Positions 1-6,720 of a stretch of DNA of 13,136 bases are shown here, piece after piece. The stretch spans positions 1-13,136 of the forward strand of contig JAFDCA010000059.1 of NCBI GenBank assembly GCA_019313025.1, in the 5' to 3' direction. How positions within the stretch are numbered: the stretch's first letter is position 1; every line of letters begins with the position of its first letter. The position numbers were made by a program, and so were the translations under genes. Origin of the DNA: Deltaproteobacteria bacterium. Its GTDB lineage: Bacteria > Desulfobacterota > Desulfobacteria > Desulfobacterales > UBA11574. Under the pieces are notes generated by a model. The model was not told the DNA's origin. It saw only the letters and a program-made list of their open reading frames with translations, and ran no database searches.

Positions 1-369
1 GGGGGTATAAAAAAGACATTTTAAAAATCCGCAGCGACTTTTCGTATGAAGCCCCACCATAACATTTTCTCGAACCGTCATATGGCGAAAAACCTGGATA
101 TTCTGGAATGTTCGACCGATTCCCATATACGCCAATTGATACGGCCGTTTTTTATAAAGATTCTGGCCTTCAAAAAAGATGTCACCGGATGTGGGAGGGT
201 ATACGCCGGCAATCAGATTAATCGCTGTTGTTTTCCCTGCTCCGTTGGGACCGATAATAGAAAAAATCAAACCGCTTTTCACTTTCAAGGATAACCGGTT
301 GATGGCCTGCAATCCTCCAAAATTTTTTGAGGCATTTGTCACTTCGAGGATGTACTTGGAATTGTTCAC
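1..369 (-). CDS. livG: Branched-chain-type ABC transporter ATP-binding protein (partial)
   Basis: N-terminal 123 codons of an ATPase of the HAAT (hydrophobic amino acid, Liv) ABC importer family; the rest lies beyond the left edge. On the minus strand the protein opens MNNSKYILEVTNASKNFGG. The Walker A motif GPNGAGKTT is near residues 44-52 and the Q-loop segment IGRTFQNIQVF near 91-101, both typical of LivG-type subunits. It would power uptake through an inner-membrane permease. The proposed start is a GTG at 369-367; no ATG is in frame nearby and the ribosome-binding site is weak. It is codirectional with paaK, iorB and iorA, so the transporter may import arylacetates or aromatic amino acids, but substrate is inference. 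Permeases and binding protein are not in the window. Confidence 0.88.
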   Translation of the reverse strand, partial: MNNSKYILEVTNASKNFGGLQAINRLSLKVKSGLIFSIIGPNGAGKTTAINLIAGVYPPTSGDIFFEGQNLYKKRPYQLAYMGIGRTFQNIQVFRHMTVRENVMVGLHTKSRCGFLKCLFYTP

Positions 370-689
370 TGTAAACGATGCTTTTTTTATCTTATTAAAT
401 TTGTAACACGTTAGTCTTTTGAAAATATTATCGCTTCAGATATCATAAAATTTTTGCTGAAAGAACTCTTGAATAAGGGCTCATAATGAAAGAATTTTTC
501 CAGGCTATTCATAAAGGTAGTTGCTTTATCAGGGGGTTTCATCCATAAAGTTAATATTGTCTATGCTTCTTTCAAAATGATCCCTAATTCACTCAGACAG
601 CTTCCAGTCAAAAATCTAATCATACCTGAAGCTCCTTTGAACGCGATTGGTTTAAAGGACTAAACTGCTGCTAAAACTTGTCATCAAAA
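370..689. other. Intergenic gap between paaK and livG
   Basis: 320 bp without a convincing gene. On the minus strand there is a 20-codon ORF with a good Shine-Dalgarno (AAAGGAG, 8 nt before ATG; MIRFLTGSCLSELGIILKEA). A 33-codon ORF (512-411) that opens MNSLEKFFHYEPLF lacks a ribosome-binding site. Neither resembles a known family, and both could be chance or decayed coding sequence. I see no strong terminator after paaK, so read-through into livG is possible. Confidence 0.4.
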
Positions 690-1979
690 TCAGGAATTAT
701 TTCTATGGTCAAACACCCGTTTGCTTTTTCTTTCGGTACGGGGAAGGGAGCCATAATCAACAATTTCCACCTGGCTTCTCACCAGTATCTTGCGTCGAAT
801 TTCTGTTGCCACCTGTTCGGCCAGATGTTTATCATTCCTACTGCTTGCACCCGTCTCTCGCTCCACCTTGATCAGCATCATGTCACGGCCACTTTCACGT
901 TGTTTGAGATGGATCTGAAATTCACTGCTGATGCCTTTCACACGGCTTAACACATGATCAATCTGGCTGGGATAGATATTTACCGCCCTGTAGATAAACA
1001 TATCATCCGTTCGGCCAAGGATTCGGTCATGCATGGGAAACGGCGCACCGCAGGGGCACATGGAACCCATGAGCCGTGTGATGTCATGGGTTCTATAGCG
1101 AACCAGCGGGCTGCCCTCCTTGCAGAGCGTCGTCACCACGAGTTCACCCTGTTTTCCTTGAGAAACCGGCTTTAATGACACCGGGTCGAGAACTTCGAAA
1201 ATAAAATGGTCGGCCCAGTAATGAATGCCGTTATGAAGACTGCAGTCAAGACCGGTTCCCGGACCGTAAAGTTCGGTTAATCCATAAATATCATAAATAT
1301 GCTCAACGCCCATGAGTTCAATGATTCGATCTCTCATGGCGTCACTGTGACGTTCCGCACCCAGGATAATCTTTTTAACCTTTATTTTGGACAATAAATT
1401 TCTTTTATGAATTTCTTCCGCCATGAGCAATGCCATGGATGCCGTGGAACAAAAAACAGTGGTTTCCATGTCCACCAGCATTTCACAGTGCATATCCGCA
1501 TTGGCAGGGCCAAGGGGAACCGCCATGGCGCCGAACCTTTCACAGCCGGCCTGAAATCCCACACCGGCCGTCCAAAGACCGTAGCCAACAGCGATCTGTA
1601 CGCGATCATGCCGGGTCAGACCGGCCATTTGATAACACCGGGCAAATAAATTGGCCCACACGTCAAGATCTTTTTGTGTGTAGCAAAGCACTTTGCGTTT
1701 GCCCGTTGTTCCTGAAGACGCATGAATCCGAACGATATCCTTATATGGCACCGAACGTAATGGGAAAGGGTATTCCTGCTGCAAATCATTTTTATCGGTA
1801 AACGGCAGAAGTTCGATGTCATCCAGTGATTGGATGTCTTCAGGCTTAATGCCTGCGGCGTCGAATTTTTTACGATAGAACGATGAATGTTCATAAACAT
1901 GATTCATGGTCCATTGAAGGCCTTTTAGTTGGATCTGTTTTAATCCTTCTTCGTCCAGATCGTAGGGGATAAAGGGCAT
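690..1979 (-). CDS. paaK: Phenylacetate-CoA ligase family (arylacetate-CoA ligase)
   Basis: 429-aa adenylate-forming enzyme of the PaaK family (usual length about 430-440), which joins an arylacetate such as phenylacetate or indoleacetate to CoA using ATP in the cytoplasm. Visible motifs are the P-loop SSGTTGK (88-94), YGLTE (232-236), RYRTHD (294-299) with the nucleotide-binding Asp, and GRTDDM (322-327) at the hinge to the C-terminal domain. Lysine-rich ERKSKRV (416-422) is where the catalytic Lys is expected. The start is ATG at 1979, with AGAGGAG 6 nt upstream; a TTG 21 nt further upstream would place the SD inside the gene. It lies 155 nt after iorB on the same strand. Pairing with iorAB is the known arrangement for interconversion of arylpyruvates and arylacetates. 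Exact substrate cannot be read from sequence. Confidence 0.9.
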   Translation of the reverse strand: MPFIPYDLDEEGLKQIQLKGLQWTMNHVYEHSSFYRKKFDAAGIKPEDIQSLDDIELLPFTDKNDLQQEYPFPLRSVPYKDIVRIHASSGTTGKRKVLCYTQKDLDVWANLFARCYQMAGLTRHDRVQIAVGYGLWTAGVGFQAGCERFGAMAVPLGPANADMHCEMLVDMETTVFCSTASMALLMAEEIHKRNLLSKIKVKKIILGAERHSDAMRDRIIELMGVEHIYDIYGLTELYGPGTGLDCSLHNGIHYWADHFIFEVLDPVSLKPVSQGKQGELVVTTLCKEGSPLVRYRTHDITRLMGSMCPCGAPFPMHDRILGRTDDMFIYRAVNIYPSQIDHVLSRVKGISSEFQIHLKQRESGRDMMLIKVERETGASSRNDKHLAEQVATEIRRKILVRSQVEIVDYGSLPRTERKSKRVFDHRNNS

Positions 1980-2043
1980 GATAAACTCCTCTTTGAACAA
2001 ACCGCAAAGTGACTAACGTTTGAAATGAGCTAAAGTTAAGGAA

Positions 2044-2058
2044 CGCGCTTTCAGCGCG
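2044..2058 (-). other. GC-rich hairpin between iorB and paaK
   Basis: Perfect 6-bp inverted repeat CGCGCT/AGCGCG with a 3-nt loop, in the iorB-paaK gap. On the minus strand it is followed by TTCCTTAACTTT, not a clean T tract. It could be a weak or partial terminator that lowers paaK expression, or an mRNA-stabilising stem. The gap is otherwise AT-rich. Confidence 0.4.
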
Positions 2059-2134
2059 GTCAATTATTATCAAATCTGATATAACACCTTAATTTTAGTC
2101 ATTCTTATCCGTTTTCGCAGTTTGGCGGATTAGA

Positions 2135-2701
2135 TCACTTTACACTTTTAAATCCTGCTTCAAGAGCCTTTAGGGCATCATTAAGCATTTGTTTCTGTTT
2201 TGCCAGACGATGGTGTAAAACCGTTTTTATATCTTCCAAGGTGCAAAAAAGATCATTTTCATGGGTTTCTGGGATTGCTGCCAGGGCAAAACCGAGAAGG
2301 ATCAGATTGACCGATTTGGGATTAAGAATGTGTTGTGCCAGAATCTCGGCAGCAATGGTATATGCCGAGAATTCCGGTCCGACCATTACATCTTCACGGC
2401 TATTCGCGACAATCCATGCACCCGGTTTCAGAAAGTAGCCATGCCGGGTGAAACTATCCGCCCTTAGCGCCAGCAGACCGTTTGCATTCCCGGGCCGTAT
2501 CAACGGGCTTGAAAAATTTCCCACCTTAAGGTGGGATAATACCGTTCCCCCCCGCTGGGCCATACCGTGGGTTTCCGATGTAAAGACGGAAATCCCCTTC
2601 ATGATTGCCGCTTCCGCCAGCAGCCGCGTGACAAAAAGGACGCCCTGGCCACCTACACCACTGATGACAATCTGCTGCTTTATGGAACTGTCATCCAGCA
2701 T
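2135..2701 (-). CDS. iorB: Indolepyruvate:ferredoxin oxidoreductase, beta subunit
   Basis: 188-aa subunit of the pyruvate/2-ketoacid oxidoreductase gamma-domain family, the usual size for IorB. The N-terminus has ISGVGGQGVLFVTRLLAEAA (13-32), followed by TSETHGMAQRGGTV, both characteristic of IorB. With IorA it forms the enzyme that interconverts indolepyruvate (or phenyl-/hydroxyphenylpyruvate) plus CoA with the arylacetyl-CoA plus CO2, using ferredoxin. The ATG at 2701 has AAGGAAG 6 nt upstream. Its first 11 nt overlap the end of iorA, implying translational coupling and equal subunit production. It depends on the same leader as iorA, so its expression should follow the Trp-codon attenuator. 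Confidence 0.93.
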   Translation of the reverse strand: MLDDSSIKQQIVISGVGGQGVLFVTRLLAEAAIMKGISVFTSETHGMAQRGGTVLSHLKVGNFSSPLIRPGNANGLLALRADSFTRHGYFLKPGAWIVANSREDVMVGPEFSAYTIAAEILAQHILNPKSVNLILLGFALAAIPETHENDLFCTLEDIKTVLHHRLAKQKQMLNDALKALEAGFKSVK

Positions 2702-4514
2702 TTGATACTTCCTTTATCGACTTTTTGGGACAAATATTCATACAAACACCGCATCCATTGCACAGGATGGGGTCGATACTCACATGTTCTTCGGCTTTGT
2801 TTAGAATCAGGGCCGGGCATTCAAAATGGTCGATGCAAAACGCACAACCATCACATGTATCTGTAACTTCAACCTTAATCGGTTGCCATTCCGATATTTC
2901 TTTCCTGAACCGGTCGATCAGGCAGGGATGTCTTGAAATAACCACGGCCGGTCCGTTTTCCCGGCTGTAGGTGACGGCCTCTTTCAACAGTGCGGTAAAT
3001 TCTTTGAGTTGGTAAGGATTTCCCACACGACAAAATTCAACCCCGCACCCCTCAACCACACCCTCAATGTCTACGACATCCAGTGACTCTCCGCAGGCGC
3101 CCATGCCCATGGCAGGTGTGGGTTGGTTTCCGGTCATGGCTGTGGTTTGGTTGTCCAGAATGACAAGTACAAACCGCACCTTCTGAACCACCGCATCGAT
3201 GAGTGCTGGAACACCGGCATGAAAAAACGTTGAATCCCCGATGGTGGCCACAATGTCCGGCTGTTTATTTTCATGTTTATAGGCATGGTAAAGGCCCGCC
3301 GCCTGGCTGACGGCAGCTCCCATACAGAGCACTGTGTCCACCGCACCCAAATTTAATCCAAGGGTATAACATCCGATATCGCTGGGATAAATTCCCTTTG
3401 GGGCCGCCTTTTTAATGGCAAAAAAAGCCGCTCGATGGGGGCAGCCTGCACAAAGTGTCGGGCGTATGCCGGGTTCGGACGGCAGATGAACGGGTTCTGT
3501 ACCGATTCCGGCAAACTCGCCGATGATCTGTTGAATGGTTTCAGGAAGAAGTTCTCCGACCATCGGCACCGAACGGGTCAGCTTTCCTCTGATACGGTGC
3601 CGATCAGCAAGCTGCATCTCGATGACACCGGTGGTTTCTTCGATAACCAGAATTTCGGAATACGTCTTGATCATGTGAGACACGAAATCTTGATGCAAAG
3701 GAAACGGTTGCAACACCTGGTACATGGGAATAACATCCCATAGATTTAAATCTTTCAGGATTTCTTTGGAATGGGCGGCTGCAACACCGGATACGATCAA
3801 TGCTTTTAAAGCCTTTGCTTCGGCATTGAGTCTAATCGGGCCTGTTTTTTTATATCTGGAAATGTCGCTTAGTTTTTTCTCCAGTTCCTGATGCAGATGA
3901 AGGCGAAATTTGGGCGTGGCCGCCCAGCGTGCAGGGTCCTTTCGAAAGTCGACTTCCCGTTTGAAAGGTAAAGTCTCTCCCAGGGTAACATCCTGTCTTG
4001 CATGGCAAACGCGAGTGGTGGGACGCAGCATGACGGGGATTTCAAAGGTCTCTGACAGTTCGAAAGCCGCGGCAATCATCTCTTTGGCCTGTCTGGGAGA
4101 ATCCGGATCGAGCACCGGGATCTTAGCCATCATGGCCATAAGCCTGCTGTCCTGTTCAGTTTGTGAAGAATGGGGGCCCGGATCATCCGCACTGATCACA
4201 ACAAATCCGCCCTTTACACCAAGATATGCGGAACTCATCAGCGGGTCGGATGCCACATTCAAACCCACCTGTTTCATGCTAACCGCCGTTCGTAGTCCAG
4301 CCATACTTCCAGTATAGGCGATTTCAAATGCAATCTTCTCATTCACCGCCCACTGGATATGTCTTTTTTCCGAGCTTTTTTTTTCAAAAGCGGCAAAAGC
4401 GGCAAGAATCTCGGAAGCCGGTGTTCCCGGATAGGATGTTGCCATGACGCAACCGCTTTCCATCAACCCTCGTGCAATTGCTTCATTTCCCAGCATTAAT
4501 TTAGGTTTGCTCAA
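2691..4514 (-). CDS. iorA: Indolepyruvate:ferredoxin oxidoreductase, alpha subunit
   Basis: 607-aa catalytic subunit carrying thiamine diphosphate and iron-sulfur clusters. Seen: the N-terminal 2-ketoacid oxidoreductase domain (LGNEAIARG, SYPGTPASEI), LCAGCPHRAAFF near 354-365, the ThDP/Mg-binding stretch GDSTFF (426-431) to DNQTTAMTGNQ (454-464), and a C-terminal ferredoxin-like domain. That domain has two cysteine sets, C554/557/560/566 and C585/588/591/595. The start chosen is a TTG at 4514 because GGAGAAGG lies just upstream; a longer TTG start at 4532 would precede that SD. Family chemistry is reversible: oxidative decarboxylation of arylpyruvates in catabolism, or reductive carboxylation of arylacetyl-CoA for aromatic amino acid synthesis. 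The Trp-codon leader upstream argues for the second role here, by inference. Confidence 0.94.
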   Translation of the reverse strand: MSKPKLMLGNEAIARGLMESGCVMATSYPGTPASEILAAFAAFEKKSSEKRHIQWAVNEKIAFEIAYTGSMAGLRTAVSMKQVGLNVASDPLMSSAYLGVKGGFVVISADDPGPHSSQTEQDSRLMAMMAKIPVLDPDSPRQAKEMIAAAFELSETFEIPVMLRPTTRVCHARQDVTLGETLPFKREVDFRKDPARWAATPKFRLHLHQELEKKLSDISRYKKTGPIRLNAEAKALKALIVSGVAAAHSKEILKDLNLWDVIPMYQVLQPFPLHQDFVSHMIKTYSEILVIEETTGVIEMQLADRHRIRGKLTRSVPMVGELLPETIQQIIGEFAGIGTEPVHLPSEPGIRPTLCAGCPHRAAFFAIKKAAPKGIYPSDIGCYTLGLNLGAVDTVLCMGAAVSQAAGLYHAYKHENKQPDIVATIGDSTFFHAGVPALIDAVVQKVRFVLVILDNQTTAMTGNQPTPAMGMGACGESLDVVDIEGVVEGCGVEFCRVGNPYQLKEFTALLKEAVTYSRENGPAVVISRHPCLIDRFRKEISEWQPIKVEVTDTCDGCAFCIDHFECPALILNKAEEHVSIDPILCNGCGVCMNICPKKSIKEVSNAG

Positions 4515-4530
4515 TGGCCTTCTCCAAAAC

Positions 4531-4566
4531 AAAAAGCCAACGCTTTTGAAGAAGCGCCGGCTTTTT
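4531..4566 (-). terminator. Attenuator terminator hairpin in the iorA leader
   Basis: Inverted repeat: 8-bp outer stem (AAAAAGCC/GGCTTTTT), a 2x2 internal loop and a 5-bp inner stem (CGCTT/AAGCG), with a 6-nt loop. On the minus strand the 3' arm runs into TTTTTGTTTT. It ends about 6 nt before the iorA Shine-Dalgarno, where a terminator would block the operon, and its 5' arm can also pair with upstream leader RNA (see the attenuator entry). Confidence 0.75.
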
Positions 4567-4660
4567 TAAAAGAGCCATGAGCCTCTTCAACGTAAATTGC
4601 CGAAGCCTCTCACGACTCTGAAATCAATTCATCCCCTGTTTCAAAGGTGGTGAGCATGCT

Positions 4661-4702
4661 TCATGGTTTTCGCCACCACCAGCCCAAAAGTCTTATTTCC
4701 AT
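4661..4702 (-). CDS. Trp-rich leader peptide of the iorA operon
   Basis: A 13-codon ORF, MEIRLLGWWWRKP then TGA, too short for ordinary gene calling. Three consecutive TGG codons (4681-4673) sit four codons before the stop, and the GWWWR core closely resembles the GWWR core of the E. coli trp leader peptide. The ribosome-binding site is weak (AGAGA shortly upstream of ATG), as is common for leader peptides. The Trp codons form one arm of an RNA hairpin with segment 4652-4646. It is expected to sense charged tRNA-Trp and control read-through into iorA; the peptide itself probably has no function. Confidence 0.8.
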   Translation of the reverse strand: MEIRLLGWWWRKP

Positions 4703-4755
4703 GATTGTCTCTATCTGTAAGAATTCTATCTTGTTATCAGGCAAAAAGATATTTT

Positions 4756-4784
4756 CAATTACCCAAGTCAAATAAATTTGTCAA
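4756..4784 (-). promoter_or_regulatory. Possible sigma-70 promoter for the iorA leader
   Basis: Minus-strand TTGACA at 4784-4779 is a perfect -35. At 17 bp spacing the -10 would be TAATTG (4761-4756), which is poor. It would start a leader of roughly 215 nt before the terminator, suitable for attenuation. A second TTGACT overlaps at 4771-4766 without a better -10. Confidence 0.3.
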
Positions 4785-4943
4785 GTGCTTTCACTATTTT
4801 CTTCTGCAGATCGGTGCATATGCCTTGTACACTTTCCAAATCATTTAAAAAACATGTTGATCACACTGATGCCGTACCCATTTTCTGATATTTTTATCAA
4901 GCATAAATATGTTCATATGATACGATATTTTTTAGAACTCTGA

Positions 4944-5138
4944 TATTTACACTTTCATCTCAGGGATCGGCAATCAAGGGCAGTTACCGATCTTTTAGGA
5001 GGTACCCTACGTCCATGGGATGACAGCAAATTTCAGCTACCCATTACTTATACGTCCCGCCTCTATGGATTTGAATTGAGACCCGATGATTGTCTATCAA
5101 AACACTTGACACGGGCTGGTGGCTATAGATACTCCTAA
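4944..5138 (+). pseudogene. Coding-like remnant, no start codon
   Basis: A 64-codon open frame, bounded by TGA (4941-4943) and TAA (5136-5138), that lacks any ATG or GTG start with a ribosome-binding site. The translation reads like real protein, with segments such as AVTDLLGGTLRPWDDSKF and SRLYGFELRPDDCLSKHL and ending GGYRYS. I do not recognise the family. It looks like the 3' end of a gene whose 5' part has been lost, or a frameshifted remnant. An AGGAGG at about 4996-5001 lies inside the frame and leads only to ATG-GGA-TGA, so it starts no gene. Confidence 0.4.
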
Positions 5139-5207
5139 TTCATACTAATTCGCTATGTTAAGGTGATAGATCGGCCAAGTAGTCACCATTTTCCTGAAAA
5201 AGTAACA

Positions 5208-5236
5208 GTTAAATTTAACCGTATGCGTTAACATAC
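5208..5236 (+). promoter_or_regulatory. Inverted repeats upstream of the pagL-like gene
   Basis: A perfect 12-bp palindrome GTTAAATTTAAC (5208-5219) is followed by GTATG-N6-CATAC (5221-5236). Both lie 24-52 bp before the start codon, where a repressor or activator would act. AT-rich palindromes can occur by chance, so this is only a candidate operator. Confidence 0.3.
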
Positions 5237-5259
5237 AGACACGGGTAAGGGAAATCATC

Positions 5260-5847
5260 GTGTTGTGCGATATGAGCCGAACAATGCATAATTCCAGTAA
5301 GTTAGTTGCGATTTGGTTTGTTTTGTCGGTATTGGCTGTACCACCGGTATCTGCCGAAGATATCTGTCGAATTGAGGTCAGTGTTGGGCATGGTCCCCAA
5401 TGGGTAGACAATACCATCCAACAATACAACTCAGTAATTGATGTCAATTTCTTTTTGAAGGAATACCCCATTCCCAGATTGGGCCGTTCAACCCTTCTGA
5501 TAGGCGTAGGCTACAGTTATTTGTGGACCGATGCAGATATCAATCAGGACAACCACGTGATATCATTAATACCTGCATACCGGTATTATTTTGAAATATT
5601 AGAGAAATTTCAGATGTTTGTTCATCTTGCTGCAGGTCCTTCGTTCATGTCATCTTATAATTTGGGATATCAGGAGCAGGGATCCAAATTTATTTTCAAT
5701 GATTACGCCGGCTTTGGTGTGCGGTTCGCCCAAAGCAATAAATGGGAGTTAAGCTTGGTTTGGCGTCACCTGTCCAATGCGAACCTCTATAGGCCCAATC
5801 AAGGGTATGATGTGCCATTTACATTCATTTTGGGACGGGTGTTTTAG
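5260..5847 (+). CDS. pagL: PagL-like lipid A 3-O-deacylase / acyloxyacyl hydrolase
   Basis: 195 aa from a GTG start with AAGGG 8 nt upstream; an in-frame ATG four codons later is an alternative. A signal peptide is clear: Arg/His/Lys n-region, hydrophobic core about 15-26, and cleavage probably after VSA (32). The rest reads as an outer-membrane beta-barrel of PagL size, ending in Phe. The catalytic motif WRHLSNANLYRPNQGYD gives His170 and Ser172, as in PagL (His-x-Ser-Asn). The third triad position, 14 residues after the His, is Asp184 instead of the Glu of Pseudomonas PagL. Family members remove the 3-linked acyl chain of lipid A at the outer membrane. It stands alone between non-coding stretches. 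Family assignment is fairly sure; activity with Asp is uncertain. Confidence 0.77.
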   Translation: MLCDMSRTMHNSSKLVAIWFVLSVLAVPPVSAEDICRIEVSVGHGPQWVDNTIQQYNSVIDVNFFLKEYPIPRLGRSTLLIGVGYSYLWTDADINQDNHVISLIPAYRYYFEILEKFQMFVHLAAGPSFMSSYNLGYQEQGSKFIFNDYAGFGVRFAQSNKWELSLVWRHLSNANLYRPNQGYDVPFTFILGRVF

Positions 5848-6155
5848 TTTATTTTAACGGAAGAACCAGGCTTCTCTAAATTCCTTTCCCGATCTCAATT
5901 CCAATTCAGGGTTGCTCAGAGTTGAAGATACCACAACATTATCACAAATCATGACAAATTTCAGTTGAACTAAACCGCTTCGCGGTAGCTTTTTCGTCCG
6001 CCTTTTCTCATTTCAAAACACTTATCCTACTCAATCGATCACAATGATTCAAATATAAGGAATCTCTCGCGCAGCGCAGGCGCTTGCGCCGGGTGTCGCT
6101 CTATCTTTTATAAAAATCAGAATATCGTTCCAACCATCCAGCATCCCTCCAATCG
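5848..6155. other. Intergenic region, with a GC-rich palindromic island
   Basis: 308 bp without a gene. Apart from the possible terminator there is a GC-rich patch at about 6067-6100 in AT-rich surroundings, containing the palindrome GGCGC-TT-GCGCC (6079-6090). It may be a remnant of a small palindromic repeat; no second copy is visible in the window. Confidence 0.45.
5974..5994 (+). terminator. Possible rho-independent terminator after the pagL-like gene
   Basis: ACCGC/GCGGT stem with a TTC loop (5974-5986), extendable by CT/AG outside a small bulge, followed by AGCTTTTT. It lies about 125 nt after the stop codon. The stem is short, so it is only a moderate candidate. Confidence 0.42.
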
Positions 6156-6539
6156 ATAGTTTCTTTGTGTAGAAACTGTGAATATGAAAGAGAATTTACT
6201 CTTGGTGTTGGCATGCTGTATTCTTCACTTGAAAAGGCCATAGATGTTGTTCATTATTGGAACAGATAAAGAGTGTTAGATATATTACAAAATAATAAAG
6301 TTACTAAAAGTGAGTACTATCATGGATTATTTCGATGTTTGAGTTGTAATCAATTTCATGGAAGGTTCTACGTTAAAATTGAATATGATGACAACAAGAT
6401 CTATGAGACAAAATTAAATTGTAAAAAATGTAAAACCGAATTAGAACCTGTTGAAGATGAGGAAAACGTTAAGAATTATCCCTGCCCTTAATGAGGTGAA
6501 ACAGAGCTCTTCATTCGAGAGGATGTTCTATGGGATTGA
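6156..6539 (+). pseudogene. Zinc-ribbon protein gene interrupted by in-frame stop codons
   Basis: One reading frame of 128 codons gives a continuous, protein-like sequence with repeated Cys-x2-Cys knuckles: CRNC (6168), CLSC, CKKC and finally CP-stop-stop-G. It is broken by TAA at 6267-6269, TAA at 6489-6491 and TGA at 6492-6494, yet the same frame continues after each stop. The tail GETELFIREDVLWD leads to a natural TGA at 6537. The second TGA falls where the fourth CxxC needs its last Cys. The start is also doubtful: ATA at 6156 sits where an ATG would fit, with no ribosome-binding site. The piece 6273-6491 could still be translated from GTG but would lack a complete zinc site. Function unknown; decay by point substitutions only. 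Confidence 0.65.
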
Positions 6540-6594
6540 TTTTTTTGTGAAGCAAATCGAGATCACTTAGCTTTATGCCAAAATAGGAGGGTTT

Positions 6595-6693
6595 ATGGTA
6601 GATTACACAATCTATGATATAGACGATATCTTTTGGGGTAGAATCCAAACTATGAGGAAGGTTCTTAGAGTATCAATAAACAGAGTAGAATAA
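6595..6693 (+). CDS. Small ribbon-helix-helix-like ORF, probably truncated
   Basis: 32 codons from ATG with a strong AGGAGG 4 nt upstream. The translation opens MVDYTIYDIDDIFWGRIQ and ends RKVLRVSINRVE. The pattern W-x3-x-M-x5-SIN-R-V-E resembles the helix-turn of CopG/ribbon-helix-helix antitoxin-type proteins, which normally continue for 20 or more residues after 'SIN-x-L'. The TAA here cuts it off. It lies just after the broken zinc-ribbon gene and no toxin partner is visible. It may be an intact micro-protein, but a truncated antitoxin-like remnant is more likely. Confidence 0.42.
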   Translation: MVDYTIYDIDDIFWGRIQTMRKVLRVSINRVE

Positions 6694-6720
6694 ACACCAG
6701 TTCATCTAAAGGTTATAAAA

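Larger units (their letters stand above)
4531..4702 (-). promoter_or_regulatory. Trp-type transcription attenuator controlling iorAB
   Basis: Five alternative pairings can be traced in the minus-strand leader. (1:2) Trp codons 4680-4674 with 4652-4646, 7 bp. (2:3) 4662-4650 with 4613-4602, 11 bp with one bulge and one mismatch. (3:4) 4605-4599 with 4591-4585, 7 bp including two G-U. (4:5) 4590-4581 with 4555-4546, 10 bp, which takes the 5' arm of the terminator. (5:6) the terminator at 4566-4531. A ribosome stalled on the Trp codons frees segment 2 for 3, which frees 4 for 5, so read-through follows. A ribosome reaching the stop codon, or no translation, gives 3:4 and 5:6, so termination follows. 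Pairings are seen; the logic is inferred from classical trp attenuation. Confidence 0.8.
4703..5259. other. Intergenic region between the iorA leader and the pagL-like gene
   Basis: 557 bp separating divergently transcribed units. It holds the probable iorA promoter, a coding-like remnant (4944-5138) and, before the pagL-like gene, a perfect 12-bp palindrome with a second inverted repeat. The stretch 4785-4940 is AT-rich and shows nothing else I can name. Confidence 0.6.

Noticed and set aside
4531..4567. Same hairpin as a plus-strand terminator (CGGCTTTTTT)
   Set aside because: No plus-strand gene ends upstream of it; the minus-strand placement directly before iorA is the meaningful one.
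4496..4580. Leader-like minus-strand ORF MALLKKPALLQKRWLFVLEKAIEQT through the attenuator terminator into iorA
   Set aside because: Its single Trp and two Phe codons lie in the terminator's 3' arm, where stalling could not act in the usual way, and its ribosome-binding site is too close. The upstream WWW peptide explains the leader better.
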